From positions 1-18,412 of the forward strand of contig JAJWLX010000064.1 in assembly GCA_021636625.1 (NCBI GenBank): a DNA stretch of 18,412 bases, given 5' to 3'. A model generated the notes under the pieces. It made no database searches. It was not told where the DNA came from and was given only the letters and a program-made list of their open reading frames with translations. Position numbers and translations under genes: made by a program. Shown piece after piece: positions 11,666 through 17,901 of the stretch; within the stretch, counting starts at the first letter, position 1; the number at the start of each line of letters is the position of its first letter. This stretch comes from Prevotella sp. GTDB lineage: Bacteria > Bacteroidota > Bacteroidia > Bacteroidales > Bacteroidaceae.

Positions 11666-11770
11666 TGTATTCATATCCATATGTGGACATGTATCAACGT
11701 CTATATGTATATATGTATCAACGTACACGTGTATCTATGTATTCATGTGTACATGGCTACACGTCCACAT
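11666..11770. repeat. Alternating purine-pyrimidine repeat cluster 3
   Basis: The longest cluster, about 105 bp. It holds two ATGTATCAACGT words (the second after CTATATGTAT), TATTCATGTGTACA (11740-11753) as in clusters 1 and 4, CATGGCTACACGT and ACGTCCACAT (11761-11770). It lies directly after the stop of the partition gene parB-like and before the lipoprotein gene. Confidence 0.65.
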
Positions 11771-11773
11771 TTT

Positions 11774-12118
11774 CTACATGACTTCCCGGATGGTTTTAGT
11801 CCTGATTTTCTTGACCTTACCATATTTCGACTCATAAGCTTCAACACCTTGTTTCATGACGTATTCCATGAAGGAGCGGATGGTGAAACCTTCCTTTCGG
11901 GCGATGCTCTGAACCTTGTCAACGAGTTCCTTTGAGCAGATAAAGGAGAAATGTCGCCAGGGTTCATCATTGGGCGAATCGCTCTCTGTCAGAGGGCTGG
12001 GAGCAGAAATCTGTTGCTCCTGAGGATTCCCAGGAGACTTGTCAAATCTGTCCTGCGGATGAATAGCAGCCTTTCCGAGAATGTTGCCAAGCAGGATGTC
12101 CATATTCTTCTTTGCCAT
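11774..12118 (-). CDS. Ribbon-helix-helix partition protein (ParB/CopG-like)
   Basis: A 114-residue protein with a disordered, proline/serine/glutamine-rich N-terminal half (about 1-50, PQEQQISAPSPLTESDSPND). A C-terminal ribbon-helix-helix-like segment follows: RHFSFICSKELVDKVQSIAR, then EGFTIRSFMEYVMKQGVEAYE, and a basic tail. This resembles centromere-binding partners of type Ib ParA proteins (flexible N-terminus to stimulate the ATPase, RHH to bind repeats), though the domain order in those families varies. It starts 5 bases after the parA stop, so the two form one operon. Repeat clusters immediately upstream of parA and downstream of this gene are candidate binding sites. The protein family is inferred from fold-like features, not from close recognition. 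Confidence 0.65.
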   Translation of the reverse strand: MAKKNMDILLGNILGKAAIHPQDRFDKSPGNPQEQQISAPSPLTESDSPNDEPWRHFSFICSKELVDKVQSIARKEGFTIRSFMEYVMKQGVEAYESKYGKVKKIRTKTIREVM

Positions 12119-12123
12119 AGTCT

Positions 12124-12876
12124 TTACTGATTACGTGAGATAATTTCTTCTGTCAATGCCTGATAGTCCTTCGCTCCGTTCGACTGAGGGTCGTATTCAA
12201 AGATGCTCTGACCGCTGCCTGCCGATTCTGCCAGGGCGATGTTTTCACGGATGCGAGTCTGCATGGTAATAGTCTCATAACGGGACTTCACGGCTTGCTC
12301 AACCACCTTGTTCAACTTGCGATGGTTGAATCTGGCGATAAAGACTCCTCCCAGTCTGAGGTTCGGCTTCACTCGCTGCAAGGTCGAGACAAAGGAATCG
12401 AGCATTCTCATTCCTTTCAGAGGAAGAAGTTCGGGAGTCATCGGAACGATGATTTCATCTGCAGCGAGGAAAGCATTTGTGGTAACGATTCCCAAAGAAG
12501 GAGGACAGTCTATGAGAATGTAGTCATAGTTCTGCTTCACGGGTTCGAGCAGTCGGCTCAGCAGCTGTTCTCTTGCCAGGAGGTTGGTGAGGGCAATCTC
12601 TGCGCTTGCCATTTCGAGGGAGGAAGGAACGAGGTCGAGGTTTTCCCTGATGTGCTTCACTGGCAGGGGTGCGCCATCAACCAGAGAGTCAAAGATGCTT
12701 GCCTGCACCTCATCTTCATTCGGGATAAAATACAGGGTAAGATTTGCCTGACCGTCAAGGTCTATGAGCAGGACTTTCTTGCCCATACGTGCCATGCAAG
12801 CCCCGATGGAGGCTGTAGAGGTGGTCTTCGAAACGCCACCTTTATGATTGGCGAATGTAATGATTTTCAATGACAT
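12124..12876 (-). CDS. parA: ParA-family partition ATPase
   Basis: A 250-residue deviant Walker ATPase of the Soj/ParA/MinD superfamily. Walker A is NHKGGVSKTTSTA at about residues 10-22, with the signature lysine (KGG) and catalytic lysine (KTT). A' is VLLIDLDGQANLT and Walker B is YILIDCPPSLGIVT. The short form, without an N-terminal DNA-binding domain, is that of type Ib plasmid partition proteins, which bind DNA non-specifically as ATP dimers and pull the partition complex. The start at 12876 (MSLKIITFANHKGG) is chosen because the 29 extra codons upstream lie in repeat cluster 4. The pair is most likely for segregation of a plasmid or excised element. Conjugative transposons also carry ParA homologues. 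Confidence 0.9.
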   Translation of the reverse strand: MSLKIITFANHKGGVSKTTSTASIGACMARMGKKVLLIDLDGQANLTLYFIPNEDEVQASIFDSLVDGAPLPVKHIRENLDLVPSSLEMASAEIALTNLLAREQLLSRLLEPVKQNYDYILIDCPPSLGIVTTNAFLAADEIIVPMTPELLPLKGMRMLDSFVSTLQRVKPNLRLGGVFIARFNHRKLNKVVEQAVKSRYETITMQTRIRENIALAESAGSGQSIFEYDPQSNGAKDYQALTEEIISRNQ

Positions 12877-12889
12877 AATATAAAATCTT

Positions 12890-12963
12890 TTGTATATATG
12901 TATTAACGTATTCATGTGTACATAGCTCCACGTGTACGTGGCTACATGTATTAACGTGTACAA
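12890..12963. repeat. Alternating purine-pyrimidine repeat cluster 4 (parA upstream region)
   Basis: GTATATATGTATTAACGTA, TATTCATGTGTACA (12909-12922), CCACGTGTACGTGGCTACAT and GTATTAACGTGTACA. It starts 14 bases upstream of the parA ATG, the usual place for a centromere or operator of a type Ib partition operon. It is the best candidate for the parS/parC of this system. Confidence 0.7.
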
Positions 12964-12992
12964 AGGTACGGGTATCTGGCGAGAGTTCCTTC

Positions 12993-13030
12993 ACGCTTCC
13001 CCTAACAACCCAAAGTGTCAGGGGAAACGT
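12993..13030. terminator. Hairpin after the cysteine-rich gene
   Basis: ACG-C-TTCCCCT (12993-13003) pairs with AGGGGAA-A-CGT (13020-13030) around a 16-nt loop, 19 bases beyond the 3' end of the gene at 13049. No T-run follows on the minus strand; it is probably a weak terminator or processing stem. Confidence 0.4.
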
Positions 13031-13048
13031 CAGGATTTGAGGGGTCAT

Positions 13049-13630
13049 TTATTCAAAGGTGAAGGTTCGGATGTAGAAATAGGTGTCATCGTCCTCATTC
13101 TCATATTCATTGATGAAGTCCATCATCTGCTCATCGGTTCGCTCTCCCTGCTCAATGCCGGTCTTGGATGTCCATTCCCTGATGGCTTCTCCTATAGTGC
13201 CGTAAACATCATCACAACAATCCTCGAATGGTTCGCCGGATGCGCTGACGCAGCATTCTTCGGGAAAGTAATCGCCTTCATCGTGGGTGTAATAGACCTT
13301 ACAACCACACTCGCAACATCTGTAGGAAATGCTCAGTTCATCATCCAGGAGTCGGTTTATCTCAAAGAAGAGGTCATTACAAGCGTCCCAGGCAGTTTCG
13401 GTCTCGAAAGAAAGCAGACTGGTGTCTTCATCCTCCTCATACTCTGCCCAGTAGATGTGACCACGCACGCTGATGTGCTTCTTCTGATAGTCGATTCCAT
13501 AGTGCTTGGCGAGGTCATCCAGCCAGATGTTCCTGCTATTCACCTCCATACGCTGAAGGGTATTCCAAAGGTTGCTTACTGCCTTTTGGGTTCCTGTGAC
13601 CTTGTAGGTCGTTGTTGCCTGATTTGCCAT
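13049..13630 (-). CDS. Acidic, cysteine-containing protein, function unknown
   Basis: A 193-residue protein, strongly acidic. An N-terminal part with WLDDLAKHYGIDYQKKHI and GHIYWAEYEEDEDTSLLSFE looks like a small alpha/beta domain, seen in some plasmid and phage accessory proteins. The middle holds a Cys cluster RCCECGCKVYYTHDEGDYF with CC and CCDD pairs further on, possibly a zinc site. The end is DDDTYFYIRTFTFE. I do not recognise a named family. It follows the smaller cysteine-rich gene after 20 bases, so they are probably one operon. A 245-codon reading on the other strand is a shadow. Context, with SSB and ParA on the same strand, suggests an element-maintenance or accessory function. 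Confidence 0.7.
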   Translation of the reverse strand: MANQATTTYKVTGTQKAVSNLWNTLQRMEVNSRNIWLDDLAKHYGIDYQKKHISVRGHIYWAEYEEDEDTSLLSFETETAWDACNDLFFEINRLLDDELSISYRCCECGCKVYYTHDEGDYFPEECCVSASGEPFEDCCDDVYGTIGEAIREWTSKTGIEQGERTDEQMMDFINEYENEDDDTYFYIRTFTFE

Positions 13631-13650
13631 TGTTTTGTATATTTATTTGA

Positions 13651-14001
13651 TTACCATTCTGTAAAATAACTCTGGTCGTTGGATTCACATTCCTCTGCCC
13701 ATTCCTCATCTGTGAAGTCGCTATGCAGACAGTCTTTGCTGCAATAATAGGCTACTCCCATGTCTGCGCAATAACCCTCACGCATCAGCTTGCCACATTC
13801 TGAGCATCGTCTGCAAGCCCTGTCGGTGTTCCACCAATAGTCCACGAAAGACTCTGCCACCACGTCCTCGCTTGTATTTTCATCCCACTTGTCAAGATAG
13901 AATGAAGCAAACTGGTTCAATTCCTGCTCACTGAAGAGTTCCTTGTCTGTGCCGCTCACCGCCTGGGTAAGTCGGCTGAGAATTGATTTCATTGTTGTCA
14001 T
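13651..14001 (-). CDS. Small protein with a C-x2-C zinc-ribbon-like motif, function unknown
   Basis: A 116-residue acidic protein. A helical N-terminus (MTTMKSILSRLTQAVSGTDK) precedes FASFYLDKWDENTSEDVVAE and a Cys-rich segment CRRCSECGKLMREGYCADMG, continuing YYCSKDCLHSDF, which looks like a treble-clef or zinc ribbon. The start at 14001 is preferred because the ACGAAAGGGAGA leader lies 17 bases upstream; a start at 14037 would put that leader inside the gene. It is the first gene of a two-gene unit with the acidic protein downstream. The leader shared with the DUF2958 gene suggests common regulation. No family is recognised. Confidence 0.68.
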   Translation of the reverse strand: MTTMKSILSRLTQAVSGTDKELFSEQELNQFASFYLDKWDENTSEDVVAESFVDYWWNTDRACRRCSECGKLMREGYCADMGVAYYCSKDCLHSDFTDEEWAEECESNDQSYFTEW

Positions 14002-14018
14002 AATGCCATCTGATTTTA

Positions 14019-14041
14019 TCTCCCTTTCGTAGATCAACTAC
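14019..14041 (-). promoter_or_regulatory. Conserved leader box ACGAAAGGGAGA with a small hairpin
   Basis: ACGAAAGGGAGA (14019-14030, minus) is identical to the box before the DUF2958 gene and is also preceded by a small stem (GTAG-TTGAT-CTAC) and AAGT. It is followed by TAAAATC as against AAAAATT at the other locus. Spacing to the start is 17 against 15 nt. Confidence 0.5.
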
Positions 14042-14048
14042 TTCGGGG

Positions 14049-14168
14049 ATGGTTAAAAATTATGTTGCATCCAGAAGGTGTTATGGCTATCCATACAAGG
14101 TTTTGTCTGCAAAATACTACCCGAATGGTGTGGAGATTTTTCAGCAAAGCAGCGCCCTGACCTTGTAA
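14049..14168 (+). pseudogene. Short open frame, probable remnant
   Basis: ATG at 14049 opens 39 codons (MVKNYVASRRCYGYPYKVLS and following, ending SSALTL). A shift of frame near 14165 would continue KIRQNRYLRNRIITDS, which resembles the remnant at 7698-7883. Both lie divergent from genes with the same leader, so they may be parts of one gene family. It may be a 39-residue peptide or a frameshifted remnant; the sequence does not decide. Confidence 0.3.
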
Positions 14169-14389
14169 AGATAAGACAGAACCGTTACCTTCGCAACAGA
14201 ATTATTACCGATTCCCAGAAGTCGATGAATGAGATCCTCCTATAACAGGACTATCCTTTCAGCAAGGAAAAGTATAAGCATAAAATAGAAAAATCTGTTG
14301 TATATCTGTTGGTTATTGACGGTTTTGCATCGTTTTAATAGGGTATTAAAATGAAGCAGAATGATTAAAATGACAAGAAGTATAAGCAC

Positions 14390-14411
14390 AAAAAAAGCGA
14401 CCCAAGGTCGC
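14390..14411 (-). terminator. Terminator of the single-stranded DNA-binding protein gene
   Basis: On the minus strand GCGACC-TTG-GGTCGC is followed by seven T. It is 22 bases beyond the gene's 3' end. A textbook intrinsic terminator. Confidence 0.9.
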
Positions 14412-14433
14412 TCTTTATCACGGAGAGAAGGAT

Positions 14434-14802
14434 TTACTTATCCTTCTGGGTCTTGCCCTGCTGAGAATCAGGAGCGTTCTCCTTCTCTACAGCTTCGTAG
14501 AACTTGGTGGCTACGAGAATCACTCGGTTGTGCTTGACTCCCTCGGCATCCTGCCATTCCTCTGGCTTGAAATAGCCCTCTACAGTGAGTAGTGCTCCCT
14601 TGACCAGGCGGTCGAATGAAGAGGTGTTCTCGTTCTTGCGCCAAGCCTCTACATTCATGAAGGCAGAAGTGCGAGAGTTTTCATCGCCATTCTTCTCATT
14701 GCGGCTGATAGCCAGTGAGAAGCGAGCTACGCTTGCGGTTGTAAACTGATGGATGCTTGCATCCTTACCTACGAAACCAGTTACTGCGAAAGAATTTTCC
14801 AT
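14434..14802 (-). CDS. ssb: Single-stranded DNA-binding protein, short form
   Basis: A 122-residue OB-fold protein. MENSFAVTGFVGKDASIHQF is followed by VARFSLAISRNEK, an AFMNVEAWRK stretch and VKGALLTVEGYFKPEEWQD, then HNRVILVATKFYEA. The order of strands matches SSB. The C-terminal tail is short (KENAPDSQQGKTQKDK) and lacks the D-D-I-P-F tip with which chromosomal SSB binds partner proteins. This fits a plasmid or element SSB rather than the housekeeping copy. It has its own terminator and starts at 14802 or, with three more residues, at 14811. It probably protects single-stranded DNA during transfer or replication of the element. Confidence 0.85.
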   Translation of the reverse strand: MENSFAVTGFVGKDASIHQFTTASVARFSLAISRNEKNGDENSRTSAFMNVEAWRKNENTSSFDRLVKGALLTVEGYFKPEEWQDAEGVKHNRVILVATKFYEAVEKENAPDSQQGKTQKDK

Positions 14803-14813
14803 CTTTTTCATAA

Positions 14814-15032
14814 TTCAATATTTTTAGAAGTGAAACATTTATTTTTTACGATGCTATCAGAGTTGGCAAGGAAAACATAGGAAGCAAGGAATTATCGAAT
14901 TATTTCACCCTTGGGCAGGAAAAGTTTTTTGAATGAGCAGCAGACGGAAAAGTTTTTGAAAAAATTCAGAGAATAAGGCACCTGGTACTTGCAGAAATGT
15001 GGCTTGCACTAACTTTGCAGCGGAAAAAGTAA
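14814..15032 (+). pseudogene. Decayed reading frame with an in-frame TGA
   Basis: No ATG starts this frame. It runs from a TAA at 14811 as VGKENIGSKELSNYFTLGQE then KFFE, meets TGA at 14934-14936, continues AADGKVFEKIQRIRHLVLAE and ends at TAA 15030. Composition is protein-like on both sides of the TGA. It is most likely gene debris. Reading through the TGA is possible because a UGA-reading tRNA is present, but there is no other support. Confidence 0.2.
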
Positions 15033-15055
15033 GTGTGGATGCTTCGTCCAAAAAT

Positions 15056-15211
15056 ATGAATGAAAAGGATGAGTAGAAAATATCTGCAGTTGGTTGGGTA
15101 AAGGAAAGCTGCATCCTCCTCGATGTTATTCAAGCAAACTGGTTGCGCAATACGGCTTATAAGTCCAAGAGACTGGCAGGAAAACTCACACTTCATCATG
15201 AATATGGCTAA
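15056..15211 (+). pseudogene. Short frame interrupted by an in-frame TAG
   Basis: ATG at 15056 reads MNEKDE, then TAG (15074-15076), then KISAVGWVKESCILLDVIQA through KRLAGKLTLHHEYG to TAA at 15209. The part after the stop looks protein-like. The stop at 15209 overlaps the next ATG at 15204. It is probably a mutated small gene. Confidence 0.25.
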
Positions 15212-15593
15212 GTTAAGGAAAGAACAATCAGACCTACGACTGACAAGGGTAAGCATCTGTCTGTAGATGGAAGCTAACCAGAGAAGCATGATGCCTGAGA
15301 CAAGAGGCAAGCTCAACCAATATCTCTTGGCAACAAGCGAAACTGCAAAGAAGGACTACGAAATTTCAGTAAGGAGAAGAAGGCAAAGTCCTGAACCGGC
15401 TAAAGAGCAGCCAAGGCATAGCTTACGGCGCATACAGCATACAGGTTTAAGTTTACCCATGTATATATACATGTTCTTTCAAACTCAAATAGTAAACCTC
15501 TACCGATTTTTAACCACTCAAACCAGGAAGTTTACAAGTTTAAGAAAACCATATATGTATATATGCCGAAATAAACTTGTTTATAACATATAG
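15204..15593 (+). pseudogene. Interrupted basic protein, family unknown
   Basis: ATG at 15204 gives MAKLRKEQSDLRLTRVSICL, then an in-frame TAG at 15264-15266 directly followed by ATG at 15267, and 108 more codons. The segment MEANQRSMMPETRGKLNQYL plus LATSETAKKDYEISVRRRRQ is helical and basic, as in nucleic-acid-binding accessory proteins. The last third (from about 15450) runs into AT-rich palindromes and is doubtful. It is either a gene broken by TAG or a 108-residue protein from 15267. Confidence 0.3.
15458..15473. repeat. Perfect 16-bp palindrome
   Basis: CATGTATATATACATG is its own complement and resembles the core words of the repeat clusters. A related ATATATGTATATATG lies at about 15551. 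It may be a lone member of the repeat family. Confidence 0.4.
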
Positions 15594-15599
15594 TCAAGG

Positions 15600-15738
15600 A
15601 TTTTGGGAGAATCTATTTTTCCTTGCTGAAATGCAAGAATAGTTATACGAAATGGGGCAAGGTTGCATCATTCGTCTATCAATTCTAAAAATAGTATAAT
15701 TATTTGTTTTTCTTGCCTAAACATTTGGATATTTGAAG
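15600..15738. other. AT-rich spacer before the second AbiE pair
   Basis: No gene or notable repeat is seen. It leads into the AbiE promoter at about 15746. Confidence 0.5.
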
Positions 15739-15804
15739 AAAAGTTGCTATTTTTGCACAAAGTTATTCATATATAAATACCTCGATGCAAAAATGGCAAC
15801 TTTT
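15739..15804 (+). promoter_or_regulatory. Promoter and 19-bp inverted-repeat operator of the second AbiE pair
   Basis: AAAAGTTGCTATTTTTGCA (15739-15757) and TGCAAAAATGGCAACTTTT (15786-15804) are complementary except at one position. The left arm holds the -7 box TATTTTTG; the right arm overlaps the ATG at 15793 and its first codons. AbiEi bound to the two arms would block both promoter and start. A related, shorter inverted repeat is found at 10935-10992. Confidence 0.7.
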
Positions 15805-16569
15805 ACGCCTTTATACAAGATTAGGATCTTCAACTTTGAAGATGTGATGCGTGAGATGAAATTGTCTCATGCAGGAACATCCACGGCCATATCCCGATGG
15901 CAATCTCAGAAGGTTCTGAAACCGATTAGGCGAAACATGTACGTCACTATTGATCCATCGACAGATGCTCCAATGTGTGACAAGTTCGAGTTGAGTTCCA
16001 AGATTTCAGAGTCTTCATATGTTGGTTGGCACACAGCCCTTGAATTACATGGAGTTGCTCACCAACCTTTCTACAATGCCTATGTTGGCAGCAAAAGCCG
16101 TTTCAAAGATTTTGCTTTTGAAGGAATAGACTATGAGTACTGCGCGGCCCCTTTTGAACCAACTGCGGAAAATGGCGTTACAACTCCCAAGGGAAATCCT
16201 TATGTACATGTAACTGATTTGGAACGAACAGTCATAGACTGCTGTGACCGTATAGAACGTGCTGGAGGCATTGAGGAATTGCTTCATTGCATGGAAGGAA
16301 TATCACTGCTTGATGAGCCAAAACTCGAAAAGTATCTGGCATTGTACAATAAAGCATTCCTCTATCAAAAGGTAGGATTCATCCTGGAGCATAGCAAAGA
16401 GCATCATCACATAAGCGACCAATTCATAGAAATGTGCCGCTCGAAAGGTGCCTTGCACACCAAGCGTCTAACCTCCACAGGCGATTCTGACACCTATTTA
16501 TGTCGATGGAAGCTTTATGTACCAGAAGATTGTGTAATTGAAAAAACTATTGAAAATGAACTCATATAA
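15793..16569 (+). CDS. AbiEi-type antitoxin of a second type IV toxin-antitoxin system
   Basis: A 258-residue antitoxin. The N-terminal winged helix (about 1-60) includes MREMKLSHAGTSTAISRWQS and VLKPIRRNMYVTID, and the antitoxin domain includes YVGWHTALELHGVAHQPFYN and VTDLERTVIDCCDR. It is longer than the first AbiEi (208 residues) and clearly a different subfamily. The start at 15793 is chosen because the promoter box at about 15748 and operator lie between it and the upstream ATG at 15733. The stop overlaps the toxin start by 14 bases. Autorepression through the inverted repeat is inferred from the family. Confidence 0.88.
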   Translation: MATFTPLYKIRIFNFEDVMREMKLSHAGTSTAISRWQSQKVLKPIRRNMYVTIDPSTDAPMCDKFELSSKISESSYVGWHTALELHGVAHQPFYNAYVGSKSRFKDFAFEGIDYEYCAAPFEPTAENGVTTPKGNPYVHVTDLERTVIDCCDRIERAGGIEELLHCMEGISLLDEPKLEKYLALYNKAFLYQKVGFILEHSKEHHHISDQFIEMCRSKGALHTKRLTSTGDSDTYLCRWKLYVPEDCVIEKTIENELI

Positions 16570-17527
16570 CAAGATATATTTAGAAAAAATAGCCAAAGAG
16601 AAGGGATTTGTCCGTGACAATCTCGAAAAGGTAATGCGTCTTTCAGAAATTTTACAATATTTCAACCAGAATGAATTTCTACACGATTCACTTGTATTAA
16701 AAGGCGGAACAGCTATCAATCTCACCGTTTTTCAGATGCCACGACTATCTGTTGACATCGACTTAGATTTTGCCAAGAATTGCAGTAGAGAAGAAATGAT
16801 TAAAGCAAGAAAAAATATAAATGACGAGATTCTTGCTTATATGTCCAACGAGGGATATGTTCTAAAGCCTGGCTCTAAAAGTCCACATACACTGGACTCG
16901 TGGGTATTTGGATATATAAACGCAGGAGGAAATCCGGACAACATTAAAATAGAAATTAATTATAGCGACCGTTGCCACGTACTGCCAATGGAAGAACGTA
17001 CAATCAGTATCGACTTTCTTGGAGATATAAGGGTTTGTGCCCTCGCACCGATGGAACTCTTTGCCAGCAAGCTCAACGCACTTATCAGTAGAGCTGCTGT
17101 ACGAGACATTTATGACGTGTATGGTATGATACAGGCGAATCTATTTGAAACAATGGAAGAAAGAGCTCTTCTCCGTAAAATTCTCGTTTTCTACTTGGCT
17201 GTCGGTTCCAGTTGCAAAGCTGAGGAGGTTACACTTGATATCAAAAACATCAAGCACATAGAAAAACTTTCCTTCTCGCAAGTTCGTGCCCATCTACTCC
17301 CTGTATTAAGCAGAAAAGAAAAATTTGACTTTAACGCAGTAAAAGAACAAGTACTTAGTTTTCTTGGTTCTTTTCTATCTTTCACAGAAGACGAAAGAAA
17401 GTTTATTGAACACTTCAATCAGAGAGAATATAGACCAGATATTCTATTTAATGAAAGTTCAATCGTTGAACGAATAACAAGTCACCCTATGGCATTATGG
17501 AAATGCAGACCCAAAGAGATGAAGTGA
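16556..17527 (+). CDS. AbiEii-type nucleotidyltransferase toxin, second system
   Basis: A 323-residue toxin. The active site is visible as LVLKGGTAINL (GGT at 50-52) and RLSVDIDLDF (D67, D69, D71), with the C-terminal AAVRDIYDVYG motif near 188-198 and a long helical tail. It is 47 residues longer than the first toxin, and little else is alike. It should transfer nucleotides to an RNA acceptor. The start at 16556 is used because ATG there gives the usual opening MNSYNKIYLEKIAKEKGF and overlaps the antitoxin gene. Two hairpins follow the stop. Both acid positions and the glycine motif are intact, so activity is likely. Confidence 0.88.
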   Translation: MNSYNKIYLEKIAKEKGFVRDNLEKVMRLSEILQYFNQNEFLHDSLVLKGGTAINLTVFQMPRLSVDIDLDFAKNCSREEMIKARKNINDEILAYMSNEGYVLKPGSKSPHTLDSWVFGYINAGGNPDNIKIEINYSDRCHVLPMEERTISIDFLGDIRVCALAPMELFASKLNALISRAAVRDIYDVYGMIQANLFETMEERALLRKILVFYLAVGSSCKAEEVTLDIKNIKHIEKLSFSQVRAHLLPVLSRKEKFDFNAVKEQVLSFLGSFLSFTEDERKFIEHFNQREYRPDILFNESSIVERITSHPMALWKCRPKEMK

Positions 17528-17600
17528 GATTCATATCGATATTAAAATCGAAATGATTAAACAACGAGGTATGTTTAATACTATAGCTTCCTCCTGTTTG

Positions 17601-17637
17601 AACTATCCCATTTTTTAGGATAGTTGCCCTTTTGGGC
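17601..17637 (+). terminator. Hairpins after the second AbiE pair
   Basis: AACTATCC (17601-17608) pairs with GGATAGTT (17618-17625); GCCC-TTTT-GGGC (17626-17637) follows at once. ATAGCT and AGCTAT words outside them (17583 and about 17648) could close a larger stem. No long T-run is present, so termination is only moderately supported. Confidence 0.5.
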
Positions 17638-17712
17638 AATACTCTATAGCTATAAAAGAAAGATACATGTCAGAATATATTGATTTTATCGCCTATCAAG
17701 ACGATGCAATAA

Positions 17713-17901
17713 TCCAGCGTCCCTTACGTTATTACAGAAGAAGAGGACAACCGCATCCGCAACCGAAGGGAGACCTTCATCAGGGAAACAGGCACCGAGA
17801 AAACGGTACTCATCACGATGATCACCTCCTATGGACTTGCGCCGGGCGGCTATTCTGATGACATCCAATGCCAGCTGACGATGGCAGATTTATTCAGATA
17901 A
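17713..17901 (+). pseudogene. C-terminal stub of an AAA-type ATP-binding protein
   Basis: The frame open from TAA at 17710 to TAA at 17899 reads SVPYVITEEEDNRIRNRRET, then FIRETGTEKTVLITMITSYG and DIQCQLTMADLFR. This matches the end of Bacteroidota ATPases of the DUF234/AAA family, where E-T-G-T-x-K-T and T-M-x-D-L-F close the C-terminal nuclease-like domain. No start or ATPase motifs remain. A competing frame with ATG at 17667 (MSEYIDFIAYQDDAI) is only 63 codons and becomes implausible after residue 25. Confidence 0.65.

Noticed and set aside
12877..12963. A 29-residue N-terminal extension of ParA
   Set aside because: It would be encoded entirely by repeat cluster 4 and its leader. The family starts at MSLKIITFANHKGG.
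8442..12963. CRISPR array
   Set aside because: The repeats are short, degenerate and lack regular unique spacers; no cas genes are present.
12932..13669. A 245-codon plus-strand frame opposite the acidic cysteine-containing gene
   Set aside because: The minus strand has a better start, operon context and a sensible acidic protein. The plus frame is hydrophobic mirror sequence that begins inside repeat cluster 4.
17667..17858. 63-residue protein starting at 17667
   Set aside because: After about residue 25 it becomes an R/H/Q-rich shadow of the ATPase stub in the neighbouring frame.
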